Of a stretch of 64,000 nucleotides of DNA, positions 1 to 6,772 are shown piece by piece (the stretch's first letter is position 1; the number at the start of each line of letters is the position of its first letter). Location of the stretch: the NCBI GenBank assembly GCA_910586225.1, contig CAJUIL010000021.1, positions 1-64,000 on the forward strand, in the 5' to 3' direction. The DNA is from an uncultured Eubacterium sp. (lineage in GTDB: Bacteria > Bacillota > Clostridia > Lachnospirales > Lachnospiraceae). The translations under genes and the position numbers were made by a program. Under the pieces are notes generated by a model that was not told the origin of the DNA, searched no databases, and was given only the letters and a program-made list of their open reading frames with translations.

Positions 1-252
1 ACCTAGCCGGAGTGTATGAGAGTCAGGGAGAATACAGGAAGGCGGAGGAACTGTATGAAAAGAGCTTGAGAATCAGGGAGCGCGTACTGGGCGAGGAGCA
101 TCCATCTACCGCAGCAAGTTATAACAACCTAGCCGGAGTGTATGAGAGTCAGGGAGAATACAGGAAGGCGGAGGAACTGTATGAAAAGAGCTTGAGAATC
201 AGGGAGCGCGTACTGGGCGAGGAGCATCCATCTACCGCAGCAAGTTATAACA
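1..252 (+). repeat. Tandem 126-bp DNA repeat in the TPR gene
   Basis: Bases 1-126 and 127-252 read the same with no difference I can find, and a third unit starts at 253 and diverges after about 20 bases. The unit equals one 42-codon TPR. Perfect identity at synonymous positions points to recent duplication or ongoing slippage or gene conversion rather than ancient repeats kept by selection. Confidence 0.9.
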
Positions 253-455
253 ACCTAGCCTTTGTGTATGAGAGACAGGGAAAGTACAAAATCGCTCTAA
301 CTTATCTTTTGCATTCGTATAAGATTTTAGTATATAAACTTGGGATAAACCATCCACATACGCAAACTGTTTATGAATCTACAAAAACAGTATTTTATAG
401 ATGGGATAGCGATGGTAATTTTGAACACTGGCTAGAAAAAAATATGGAAAAATAG
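1..455 (+). CDS. TPR-repeat protein, C-terminal part
   Basis: The reading frame is open from the first base, so this is the 3' end of a larger gene. It encodes tetratricopeptide repeats of the 42-residue kinesin-light-chain type (pattern NNLA.VYE.QG.Y..AE.LYE.SL.IRE), a helical scaffold for protein-protein contacts. Two full repeats and a third, diverging one are visible, followed by a non-repetitive tail ending in WLEKNMEK. The first two repeats are identical at the DNA level over 126 bp each. Repeats of this type often sit C-terminal to an NTPase or peptidase domain in bacterial signalling or defence proteins. The N-terminal domain lies outside the window, so the function cannot be named. 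Confidence 0.85.
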   Translation, partial: LAGVYESQGEYRKAEELYEKSLRIRERVLGEEHPSTAASYNNLAGVYESQGEYRKAEELYEKSLRIRERVLGEEHPSTAASYNNLAFVYERQGKYKIALTYLLHSYKILVYKLGINHPHTQTVYESTKTVFYRWDSDGNFEHWLEKNMEK

Positions 456-1241
456 TAGATCAACAGAAGCCCAACGCATATATACCGAAAGAACAGCGAA
501 AAGTATCTACAACAGTGACATACGCCTTTTTTATGAGTATCATCCGAACAGCTTGGCACATATACCAGTTCAGATAAGGTACAGATACTTCAGACTTACC
601 GAAAGAGAACCAGGTTTATTTTTCAGTCCTTTTCAGTGATAATGCTACAGAATTAAGAAAGGTGTCTATAGAAGTCTGTAAATTTATGGTTTATTGTTAG
701 AAATTAGCACATAGTTAGCTATTAAAAACCGCTTTGCTGTTTGCGATGTTTTCCAGTTCTGGCTGCCAGCTTGCTCCATCGATTGTATAAACGCTATTGC
801 TGTTTCGCTGCCCTGATTTTCCGACAGTACATACCAGAAATCATCAGCGTAGGCCCACTACGCCTTCGGTTTTTGGTATGTACTCTCAAAAAATTATTCT
901 CAACGAAACAGCAAGTTATGTTAAGCAGCCATACCAGTGCTCTATCCGAGCAGAAATCCAAATATTATTTTTAAATCTATATTTTTTTCTATTCTTTCAA
1001 AAACGAATAAAAACTACATATACATTTCATCAAAGACGATTTAACAGGCCCAAGAGAATACGAGAATACAAGAATACGAAGATACGAAAAAATTTAATTA
1101 TCGCACAGAGCGTAAGAAAGTAATCCAAGAGAGAAATTCTCCCACCACGAAGCGATTTCAAACGCATTTTTCATGAAACCGTGAAGCTATCTGAACAGTT
1201 ATCATACAGCACACAGCCGATACAGATTGCCGCCATTCTTA
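456..1241. other. Intergenic stretch without a convincing gene
   Basis: No open frame here has a ribosome binding site together with plausible protein composition. The two open frames on the plus strand (741-974, 797-1123) overlap each other, lack Shine-Dalgarno sequences and look random. The stretch is AT-rich towards its 3' end and holds one copy of a palindromic repeat element (826-886). It may be decayed DNA behind the TPR gene. Confidence 0.5.
826..886 (+). repeat. Palindromic repeat element, copy A
   Basis: The outer arms AGTACATACCA (826-836) and TGGTATGTACT (874-884) are exact reverse complements. Inside them GCGTAG and CTACGC form a second stem around GCCCA. The right-hand 25 bases (862-886) recur in reverse complement at 1359-1383 with a single mismatch. 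The element is non-coding and looks like a small REP- or MITE-like sequence; the family is not known to me. Confidence 0.7.
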
Positions 1242-1270
1242 TTGAATTTTTACCAAATTTATAGTATAAT
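1242..1270 (+). promoter_or_regulatory. Promoter TTGAAT-17-TATAAT
   Basis: TTGAAT (1242-1247) and TATAAT (1265-1270) are separated by 17 bases, a good housekeeping-type promoter. Transcription would run into the zinc-ribbon membrane protein gene at 1467 and would carry repeat copy B in a leader of about 190 nt. Confidence 0.6.
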
Positions 1271-1358
1271 AAATCTATACATAACTGAAAAAAGAAATCA
1301 CAACAACAACCCACATGAAATACCTCATCGTTCCATTGAGCGTGTTTTTCAGGACCAC

Positions 1359-1419
1359 AGAGTGCATACCAAAAACCGAAGGCACACCAGGCTATACGCA
1401 GCATTTTGGTATGCGAATG
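1359..1419 (-). repeat. Palindromic repeat element, copy B
   Basis: This is the inverted partner of the element at 826-886. The arms GCATACCAAAA (1364-1374) and TTTTGGTATGC (1404-1414) are exact reverse complements, and 1359-1383 matches the reverse complement of 862-886 at 24 of 25 positions. The middle of the element is less conserved between the copies. Confidence 0.7.
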
Positions 1420-1466
1420 ACCAAGGTTTGACGTTTACATTCGTACTATTTAGGGAGGGATCTACT

Positions 1467-1718
1467 ATGAAACCAATACCACTTTCCACCGTACAAAAGC
1501 TGTCGATCACGTTTTTTATGATAGGTGTAATTCTTATGGTTCTAGGCATCTGCACAGGAACAATGGTAGGTTTGATCATTCTGATGGTGGCAGGATGGAT
1601 CGTTCTTATAGGAGATATCATTTTTATCGTTCTTTTTTTCAGATGTCCGCATTGCGGTGAGGGGCTTGTCAAAATACGATCTGACTACTGTCCGCACTGT
1701 GGAAACTATCTGCGTTAG
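1467..1718 (+). CDS. Small membrane protein with C-terminal zinc ribbon
   Basis: The 83-residue protein starts at an ATG preceded by GGGAGGG six bases upstream; a longer open frame from 1227 has no ribosome binding site. Two hydrophobic segments (about residues 10-33 and 37-58) predict a membrane hairpin. A C-terminal CPHCG...CPHCG pair forms a four-cysteine zinc ribbon on the cytoplasmic side. Proteins of this layout are common in Clostridia and have no assigned function. It stands alone between the repeat-rich region and the PIN-like gene, with its own promoter and a terminator. Confidence 0.75.
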   Translation: MKPIPLSTVQKLSITFFMIGVILMVLGICTGTMVGLIILMVAGWIVLIGDIIFIVLFFRCPHCGEGLVKIRSDYCPHCGNYLR

Positions 1719-1808
1719 AGATCCTGCTTTGATTTTGATTATCAAATATGCGTGTGCGTATCGGCAGCAAAAAAGATTCACACGATCCGTGCACAAAAGG
1801 AAAGTCTC

Positions 1809-1837
1809 TGGAGCGTCGCCTCCGGGGGCTTTTTTTG
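1809..1837 (+). terminator. Probable intrinsic terminator
   Basis: A short GC-rich stem around GCCTCCGGGGGC is followed by a run of seven T bases. It lies about 90 bases after the zinc-ribbon protein gene and would end that transcript. Confidence 0.5.
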
Positions 1838-1965
1838 GTTTATATCTAGTGTACTGGCTCGTTGGTATGCCTTGTAGTTTTGTCTGATTTTACAAAAAAA
1901 ACAAGATAATAAAATTAAAGCGTCTAAAATCGGAAAATATTATGAAAAATTATGTTATAAATAGA

Positions 1966-1994
1966 ATGACAAGTAGGACTATTTGTGTTATAAT
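1966..1994 (+). promoter_or_regulatory. Extended -10 promoter before the PIN-like gene
   Basis: ATGACA (1966-1971) and TATAAT (1989-1994) are 17 bases apart, with a TG at 1986-1987 giving an extended -10. It is positioned to transcribe the two-gene unit starting at 2044. Confidence 0.65.
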
Positions 1995-2043
1995 GCATTT
2001 ATAAGATAACAGTTACGAAGAAAATGAATTCGGAGGTGCCCTC

Positions 2044-2700
2044 ATGTTATTTCTGATCGATTATGAGAATGTGGGGAGAGCAGGGATGCGAGGCAGTGAA
2101 TTTCTGAATCCGCAGGATCACGTAATTGTATTTTACAGTGAGGTGCAAAAGAACGCAGAGCGAAGAAGCCTGGAGAACATTGTATCATCGGGATGTGTCT
2201 TTGAAATATGCAAGCTGTACCGAACAGGGAAAAACGCGCTGGATTTTTATATTGTATCCAGACTGGGTCAGCTGATTGGAGGCGGATATGAAGGGATTTC
2301 CGTCATTGTCAGTCAGGACTGCGGATTCCAGTCGGTTCGTGATTATTGGGAAAAAAGGTCGGGACGAAGGAGTATCGTGTGTCTGGCGCCCAATATAGAG
2401 GACGGTATTTTAAGCGGCAATGAGAACAATGCACGTACGCTGGAATTAAAGCGGATGCGTGAAAGCCTTACGATTGGCGGATTTTACGCGGCATATGCAG
2501 AAAAAAAGCGGGTTCGCCAAGTGGTGGAAAAATTGTTCGCAGGTACCGAATATGAGGAAAAGACAGAGGAAATCCTGAATATGATGGAAGGAAAGCAAAA
2601 AACCTCAAGAGTTATCTATTTGAACAGCCTGCATTTATTTGGAAGAAAGTGCGGACTGGAAATTTATCAGGCGATTAAGGCGTGCGCCGAATTAAAATAA
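2044..2700 (+). CDS. PIN-like domain protein
   Basis: The 218-residue protein begins MLFLIDYENV, the opening strand and acidic residue typical of PIN-like/NYN nuclease folds, and continues with VIVFYSE, a DFYIVSRLG segment and VIVSQDCGFQ. These spacings place acidic residues (D6, E8, D76, D105 region) as in PIN-like proteins that bind or cut RNA. A GGAGGTG ribosome binding site precedes the ATG. It is followed after 17 bases by a small helical protein, so the two are probably co-transcribed and may act together. No toxin or antitoxin signature is seen. The substrate is unknown; catalysis is inferred from fold only. Confidence 0.7.
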   Translation: MLFLIDYENVGRAGMRGSEFLNPQDHVIVFYSEVQKNAERRSLENIVSSGCVFEICKLYRTGKNALDFYIVSRLGQLIGGGYEGISVIVSQDCGFQSVRDYWEKRSGRRSIVCLAPNIEDGILSGNENNARTLELKRMRESLTIGGFYAAYAEKKRVRQVVEKLFAGTEYEEKTEEILNMMEGKQKTSRVIYLNSLHLFGRKCGLEIYQAIKACAELK

Positions 2701-2717
2701 CGTCGGAGGAGAGGAAA

Positions 2718-3377
2718 ATGGCTGAAAGAATGTTAATTGCACAGGCTCTTGATGAAAGAGATTTTCTTGTGAAAAAAATCATGGACAAGGTGTTCAAAGC
2801 AAAACTGATCGATACGGCAAAGCGGAAAGAAGAAAAGGTCCTTGACACGCGTATGACAAAGGCAGAGTTTGAAAAAGAAGCGAAGGCGACGTATCAACAG
2901 ATCATGGATTTGGTCAGACGCTTTGAAAAGATTGATGCAAAGATCATTGATTCTAATGCGCGAGCTTATATAGAGACTTCACGCGGTAAAATGAGCGTAG
3001 CCAGCGCGATTTCTCTAAGAGGCAGAATACGTGGGGATGGTTCGTACGATGACTTATCCAATTTTGAAGGAAATTTAAAAGAAGTCATGGAAAAACAGTA
3101 CCAAAAGTGCGCGCAGATTGCGAAAGAAAATAACGAGCGGCTAAAGGCGGCGTCTGAAGAATTCCGTTCCAGCCTTCTGAATAGGGGCTGCCAGGAAAAT
3201 CATCAAAATCCGATGGACGAGGTGGACCAATACATTGATGAAAATACGATGGATGTCATTGATCCGCTTGGCATTATTCAGGAATTGGACGAGGTACTGA
3301 TAAAAAGACGGGAATTGTTAAGAGATCTCGATACCCAGATAAAAATTTCCAATGCGACAACTTACATTGAACTTTAA
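2718..3377 (+). CDS. Helical protein, DIP1984-like
   Basis: The start at 2718 is chosen because GGAGGAGAGG lies just before it; the frame open from 2682 has no such site. The 219-residue protein is charged and mostly helical, with a pattern recalling the DIP1984/septicolysin-like family: an N-terminal ALDERD segment, a central MSVASAISLRGRI block and a C-terminal LDTQIKISNATTYIEL block. That family has no settled molecular function. It has no membrane segments. Its position directly behind the PIN-like gene is the main clue to a role, perhaps as a partner or regulator. The family assignment is tentative. Confidence 0.6.
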   Translation: MAERMLIAQALDERDFLVKKIMDKVFKAKLIDTAKRKEEKVLDTRMTKAEFEKEAKATYQQIMDLVRRFEKIDAKIIDSNARAYIETSRGKMSVASAISLRGRIRGDGSYDDLSNFEGNLKEVMEKQYQKCAQIAKENNERLKAASEEFRSSLLNRGCQENHQNPMDEVDQYIDENTMDVIDPLGIIQELDEVLIKRRELLRDLDTQIKISNATTYIEL

Positions 3378-3398
3378 CCAAATTTTATAAAATTTTTG

Positions 3399-3426
3399 TT
3401 GATTTTTTAAAAATATATGTTATAAT
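3399..3426 (+). promoter_or_regulatory. Extended -10 promoter of the 3433-3712 RNA
   Basis: TTGATT (3399-3404), 16 bases, then TGTTATAAT with TATAAT at 3421-3426. The strong extended -10 lies about 300 bases before the next start codon, so it drives either a separate RNA or a very long leader. Confidence 0.7.
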
Positions 3427-3432
3427 AAGATC

Positions 3433-3712
3433 ATACATTGATAAGAATAATGAGAAAATAAATTGCCTGTAATACGAAAACCCCATTCCTGGTTTCCCCG
3501 CGGCAGGGTTAAGCCGCAACAAAAGCATTAACTTCAATGATGATGGTAAATGATCGCGTTTGACGTTAGCTAAGTGTGCTTGCATACCGAAATCCATGAG
3601 AAAGGTTGGACGTTAAATCAGTTGGTCAGGGATTTTCCTCATGGCTGTATTATAGGCTTTATTCATCTCAAGGGAACGGCTGCCTCCTGCTTGCATGGGA
3701 GGCAGCCCTTTT
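3433..3712 (+). ncRNA. Candidate structured RNA or long regulatory leader
   Basis: The region follows a strong promoter, has no gene and ends in a hairpin. Its ends fold on each other: 3438-3450 pairs with 3659-3671 at 11 of 13 positions, and TGAGAAAAT (3451-3459) pairs with ATTTTCCTCA (3632-3641) with one bulged base, leaving a 17-nt bubble at 3642-3658. Inside, GCGGC (3500-3504) and GCCGC (3513-3517) form a hairpin. The 3' hairpin is 3678-3687 with 3698-3707, followed by four T bases. This layout fits a known abundant clostridial RNA (raiA motif or 6S type) or a riboswitch for the phosphoesterase gene. I cannot decide which by eye. Confidence 0.55.
3678..3712 (+). terminator. Terminator hairpin with alternative pairing to a ribosome binding site
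   Basis: GGCTGCCTCC (3678-3687) pairs perfectly with GGAGGCAGCC (3698-3707), then CTTTT. The U tract is short. The same 5' arm can also pair with GGAGGCAGC (3720-3728), which contains the Shine-Dalgarno of the gene at 3731, so this hairpin could switch between termination and blocked translation. Confidence 0.6.
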
Positions 3713-3730
3713 GAAGTTTGGAGGCAGCGT

Positions 3731-4858
3731 ATGATTTTATTTTTAGGGGCTGCAGGGCTGCTTGTCCTGCCGCTTGGCATATATCTGTATATTTTGGTGC
3801 GCAGATTTCTGGGAGTTTTGTTTGGGGACAGAAGGAAGCGGCTGCAAAAAGGACTGTCGGCGGTAACGGCTGTTGCTGCTGCGGGCTTGTCTGTGAACCT
3901 GTTCAGCCTATGGGCGCTGCTTATGTTTTATTTTGCAGCAGTATCCGGTGTGATCGATCTGCTGCGGCTGCTGTGGAAAAAGGCGGGTGGCGGCTGGGGC
4001 CGGACGATGGAGCTGCTTTACCGCAGCGGCGCTGTGGCGGCGGTCATTGTGGCGGTGATCACGGGATACGCCTATTGGAATATGCACCGGATCGTTGTTA
4101 CTGATTATACGGTTGAGACAGAAAAAACGATCCAAGCAGAGGAGATCCGGATTGTTTTTGTGTCCGACCTGCATTTTGACACGACAATGGATGAAGAAAA
4201 GCTGAAGGATTGCTGTCTGCGTATGGAGCAGGAACAGCCGGACCTGGTCGTACTGGGCGGAGATATTGTAGATGAGGCGACTCTGCTGCGGGAAGCGGAG
4301 CAGGCGTTTCAGGCGTTGGCGCAGATTGACAGTACATTCGGTACGTTTTACGTGTATGGCAATCATGATAAGGGTACTTATTCCAAATCGTGTGACTTTA
4401 CACAGGAGGAGCTGGAACAAGCGATCCGCGATGCCGGAGTTCGTATTTTAGAGGATGAGACAGTAATATTAAATGATAACTTGACTATTACCGGACGTCG
4501 CGACCGTTCTGGTGCAGCTGTGGGGAATGCTCCGAGGAAAAACCCGCAGGAGCTTTTTGCGGATCTGCAGCAGTCAGGTGCTTCGTCAGAAGCGTTTCAT
4601 ATCCTTGCAGACCACCAGCCGCGGGAGATGGAGGAGATCGCGGCTGCGGGATTTGACCTGATGCTGTCTGGGCATACGCACGCAGGACAGATGTGGCCGG
4701 TCGGACTGGTGACGGAGCTGTTTGACAAAAAAACGGTCAACTATGGGCAGAAATCCTTTGGAAATATGGAGCTGGTCGTTTCTTCCGGGATTGCGGGATG
4801 GGGATATCCGCTGCGGACAGGGAAGCACAGCGAGTATACGGTAATAACAGTAAGGTAA
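3731..4858 (+). CDS. YkuE-type membrane metallophosphoesterase
   Basis: The 375-residue protein has several N-terminal hydrophobic segments (within about residues 1-115) followed by a calcineurin-like phosphoesterase domain. All metal-binding motifs are present: SDLHF (about 144), GGDIVD (about 175), GNHD (about 209), DHQP and GHTHAGQ (about 313). Members hydrolyse phosphoester bonds with a two-metal centre; YkuE-type proteins are linked to the cell envelope. The start at 3731 has GGAGG six bases upstream; the frame open from 3695 begins inside the preceding hairpin. Expression may be controlled by the structured leader before it. The substrate is not known. Confidence 0.85.
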   Translation: MILFLGAAGLLVLPLGIYLYILVRRFLGVLFGDRRKRLQKGLSAVTAVAAAGLSVNLFSLWALLMFYFAAVSGVIDLLRLLWKKAGGGWGRTMELLYRSGAVAAVIVAVITGYAYWNMHRIVVTDYTVETEKTIQAEEIRIVFVSDLHFDTTMDEEKLKDCCLRMEQEQPDLVVLGGDIVDEATLLREAEQAFQALAQIDSTFGTFYVYGNHDKGTYSKSCDFTQEELEQAIRDAGVRILEDETVILNDNLTITGRRDRSGAAVGNAPRKNPQELFADLQQSGASSEAFHILADHQPREMEEIAAAGFDLMLSGHTHAGQMWPVGLVTELFDKKTVNYGQKSFGNMELVVSSGIAGWGYPLRTGKHSEYTVITVR

Positions 4859-4992
4859 CCAAAAGGATACGGTGATCGTGCAGTACGACAATGGGGACGG
4901 CCGCAAGGTTGGATGGATTTTTGCGGCGCGGCATGGCATAATTTATACAAAGGCGCATAAAATGAAATAAGCAGATAACGGAGAAGGTTCCC

Positions 4993-5439
4993 ATGAGTGC
5001 AAAGACAAGAATTGTTGTGTTACATATGAGAGAGGTTATTTATACCGTAATTTTCGCGTTGCTTGCGGTTTTGCTCATTCTGCTGCTGGTATTTATGTTC
5101 CGTTCCGGTAAAAAGGGCGCGGATTCCCAGGAAACGATGAAATATGCGTCAGGCGTCTATACATCCTCCATTGTACTGAACAACCAGACGATGGACCTAA
5201 AGGTTGTCGTAGACGATAACCGGATCCATGCAATCTCGCTGGATAATCTGGATGAAACCGCAGCGACAATGTATCCGCTGATGCAGCCGGCACTGGATCA
5301 TATCAGCCAGCAGGTCTATGAAAAACAGTCTACGGAAGGGATAACCTATGAAGAAGCGAACCAATATACATCGGTCGTATTATTAAATGCGATCAATGAC
5401 GCGCTTTCCAGAGCAGAAGTAGAAGAAAAAAAGCCGTGA
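4993..5439 (+). CDS. Membrane-anchored FMN-bind-like small protein
   Basis: The 148-residue protein has one hydrophobic segment (about 13-35, rich in Leu and Val) and an extracytoplasmic domain that reads like an FMN-binding-domain fold: GVYTSSIVLNN, then VVVDDNRIHAISL, then a helical stretch. No clear flavin-attachment S(T)GAT motif is seen, so flavin binding is not supported. GGAGAAGG precedes the start. It follows the phosphoesterase with a 134-base gap and faces a convergent small gene. Function unknown. Confidence 0.65.
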   Translation: MSAKTRIVVLHMREVIYTVIFALLAVLLILLLVFMFRSGKKGADSQETMKYASGVYTSSIVLNNQTMDLKVVVDDNRIHAISLDNLDETAATMYPLMQPALDHISQQVYEKQSTEGITYEEANQYTSVVLLNAINDALSRAEVEEKKP

Positions 5440-5455
5440 ATGTCCGCCGGAAAAT

Positions 5456-5523
5456 CACAGCCGTTGTCTGTCCCGGCAGGTATAGGAACGATCCTGCGCC
5501 TGCCTGTACGTGACAAGGCTGTG
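5456..5523. other. Long hairpin between convergent genes
   Basis: CACAGCC-G-TTGTC (5456-5468) pairs with GACAAGGCTGTG (5512-5523) through 12 bases with one bulge, and the loop contains further GC-rich pairing (GGCAGG with CCTGCC). There is no T run, so it is not a canonical terminator, but its place between convergent genes suggests a transcription barrier or mRNA end. Confidence 0.4.
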
Positions 5524-5578
5524 AAGCGGTTCTGGCAGCTGCCTGGGACAAGAACTGCATGGTAAAATAATAAACGTA

Positions 5579-5818
5579 TTAGTCCTGAGCCTGCGCGCTC
5601 ATATAATCGCTGATTGCGTCCAGACTTACTTCTGTATAAGTAACAGGCTTGTTTGCTTGTACGCGGGAATAGACAGAAAAGCCGATCCAGGTAACGATTG
5701 CGACCGCGGCTACACTGCCGGCTATACTGTATAACAGGTGTTGTCTTTTTTCTTTTTTCAGCTGTTGCTTTCTGTTGTATTTCTCCTTTTTATATCGATC
5801 TACTTTTTGCTGGCTCAT
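5579..5818 (-). CDS. Small single-pass membrane protein
   Basis: The 79-residue protein has a basic N-terminus with many Lys, Arg and Gln residues, one hydrophobic segment (about 30-49) and a short acidic extracytoplasmic tail ending AQAQD. An AGGAG site lies nine bases before the ATG, and the coding strand is opposite to its neighbours. This layout is common for uncharacterised small proteins of Lachnospiraceae. No function can be assigned. Confidence 0.65.
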   Translation of the reverse strand: MSQQKVDRYKKEKYNRKQQLKKEKRQHLLYSIAGSVAAVAIVTWIGFSVYSRVQANKPVTYTEVSLDAISDYMSAQAQD

Positions 5819-5967
5819 TCTAATAATCTCCTATTCTAAAATTCCTGTGTTTGTGTTACAATAACATCTGAATGCGGTGATTTATGACACCGTATTAGAT
5901 TATACACGATTTTCGACGGTTTGTGGAGTGGAAAATAAAATTTTTTTATGAATTTCTTGTGAAAATA

Positions 5968-5997
5968 TTGCAGGATACAGGCTTTATGCATTATAGT
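5968..5997 (+). promoter_or_regulatory. Promoter TTGCAG-18-TATAGT
   Basis: TTGCAG (5968-5973) and TATAGT (5992-5997) are 18 bases apart and lie about 60 bases before the HAD hydrolase start. Confidence 0.5.
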
Positions 5998-6054
5998 ATA
6001 GGGATATCGCAGCCGCGGGGAGCGCGGTGGGACAAAGAAGGAAGGAAAAGACGA

Positions 6055-6684
6055 ATGAAAACAGGAATTATTTTTGATATGGACGGTACACTATGGGACA
6101 GCGCCAGTCAGGTAGCAGCTGCATGGAGCCAGATCACAGTGCCAAAGCTTGGAAAGCAGGTGACGGCGCAGGATATGTACCGTACGATGGGAATGCCGAT
6201 GGATGAGCTTGCGGCAGCGATATTTCCGGGTCATACGCTGGATGAGCTGCGTCCGGTGCTGGAGGAGAGCTTTCAGCTGGAGAATGATCATTTACGCGAG
6301 CATGGCGCCGTTTTGTATCCAAGGCTGATCGAAACGATACAACAGCTGTCGGAGGCTTATCCGCTTTATATCGTAAGCAACTGCCAGGTGGGTTATATCG
6401 AATCGTTTTTAGAGCATTATCAGCTGAAACAGTATTTTGAGGACTATATCTGCTTTGGTACAAACAATCGGCCAAAGGGGGAAAATATCGCACTTATCAT
6501 CGAGCGGAATCATCTGGACAGGGGCATTTATGTCGGGGATATCCAAGCGGATCATGACGCGGCTGCATCAGGCGGCGCCGAATTTATCCATGCGGCGTAT
6601 GGTTTCGGGACGGTGGCTGAAGATGTCCCGAAGCTGCGCGCGTTTGAAGAGCTGCCGGATCTGCTAAAGCAGCTGCTTTCGTAA
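6055..6684 (+). CDS. HAD-family phosphatase (Gph/PGMB-like)
   Basis: The 209-residue protein has the four haloacid dehalogenase motifs in order: DMDGTLWDS near the N-terminus (nucleophile and acid-base Asp), SNC (motif II Ser), a Lys in NRPKGEN, and GDIQADHDAA (metal-binding acidic pair). The helical cap between motifs I and II places it with phosphoglycolate phosphatases and beta-phosphoglucomutases, which act on small phosphorylated metabolites in the cytoplasm. The start at 6055 is preceded by AAGGAAAAG; the longer open frame from 5923 includes the promoter. The substrate cannot be told from the sequence. Confidence 0.85.
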   Translation: MKTGIIFDMDGTLWDSASQVAAAWSQITVPKLGKQVTAQDMYRTMGMPMDELAAAIFPGHTLDELRPVLEESFQLENDHLREHGAVLYPRLIETIQQLSEAYPLYIVSNCQVGYIESFLEHYQLKQYFEDYICFGTNNRPKGENIALIIERNHLDRGIYVGDIQADHDAAASGGAEFIHAAYGFGTVAEDVPKLRAFEELPDLLKQLLS

Positions 6685-6772
6685 ACTGTTTCATTGCCAA
6701 ATAGCGGGAAAGATGGTAAAATATTTCCATATGAAGTTATTTAGGTGTGCAAAAGAAGGGAATGAAACGAAT

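Noticed and set aside
741-1123. Two overlapping open frames on the plus strand (77 and 108 codons)
   Set aside because: No ribosome binding site, odd composition, mutual overlap, and one spans the palindromic repeat copy A.
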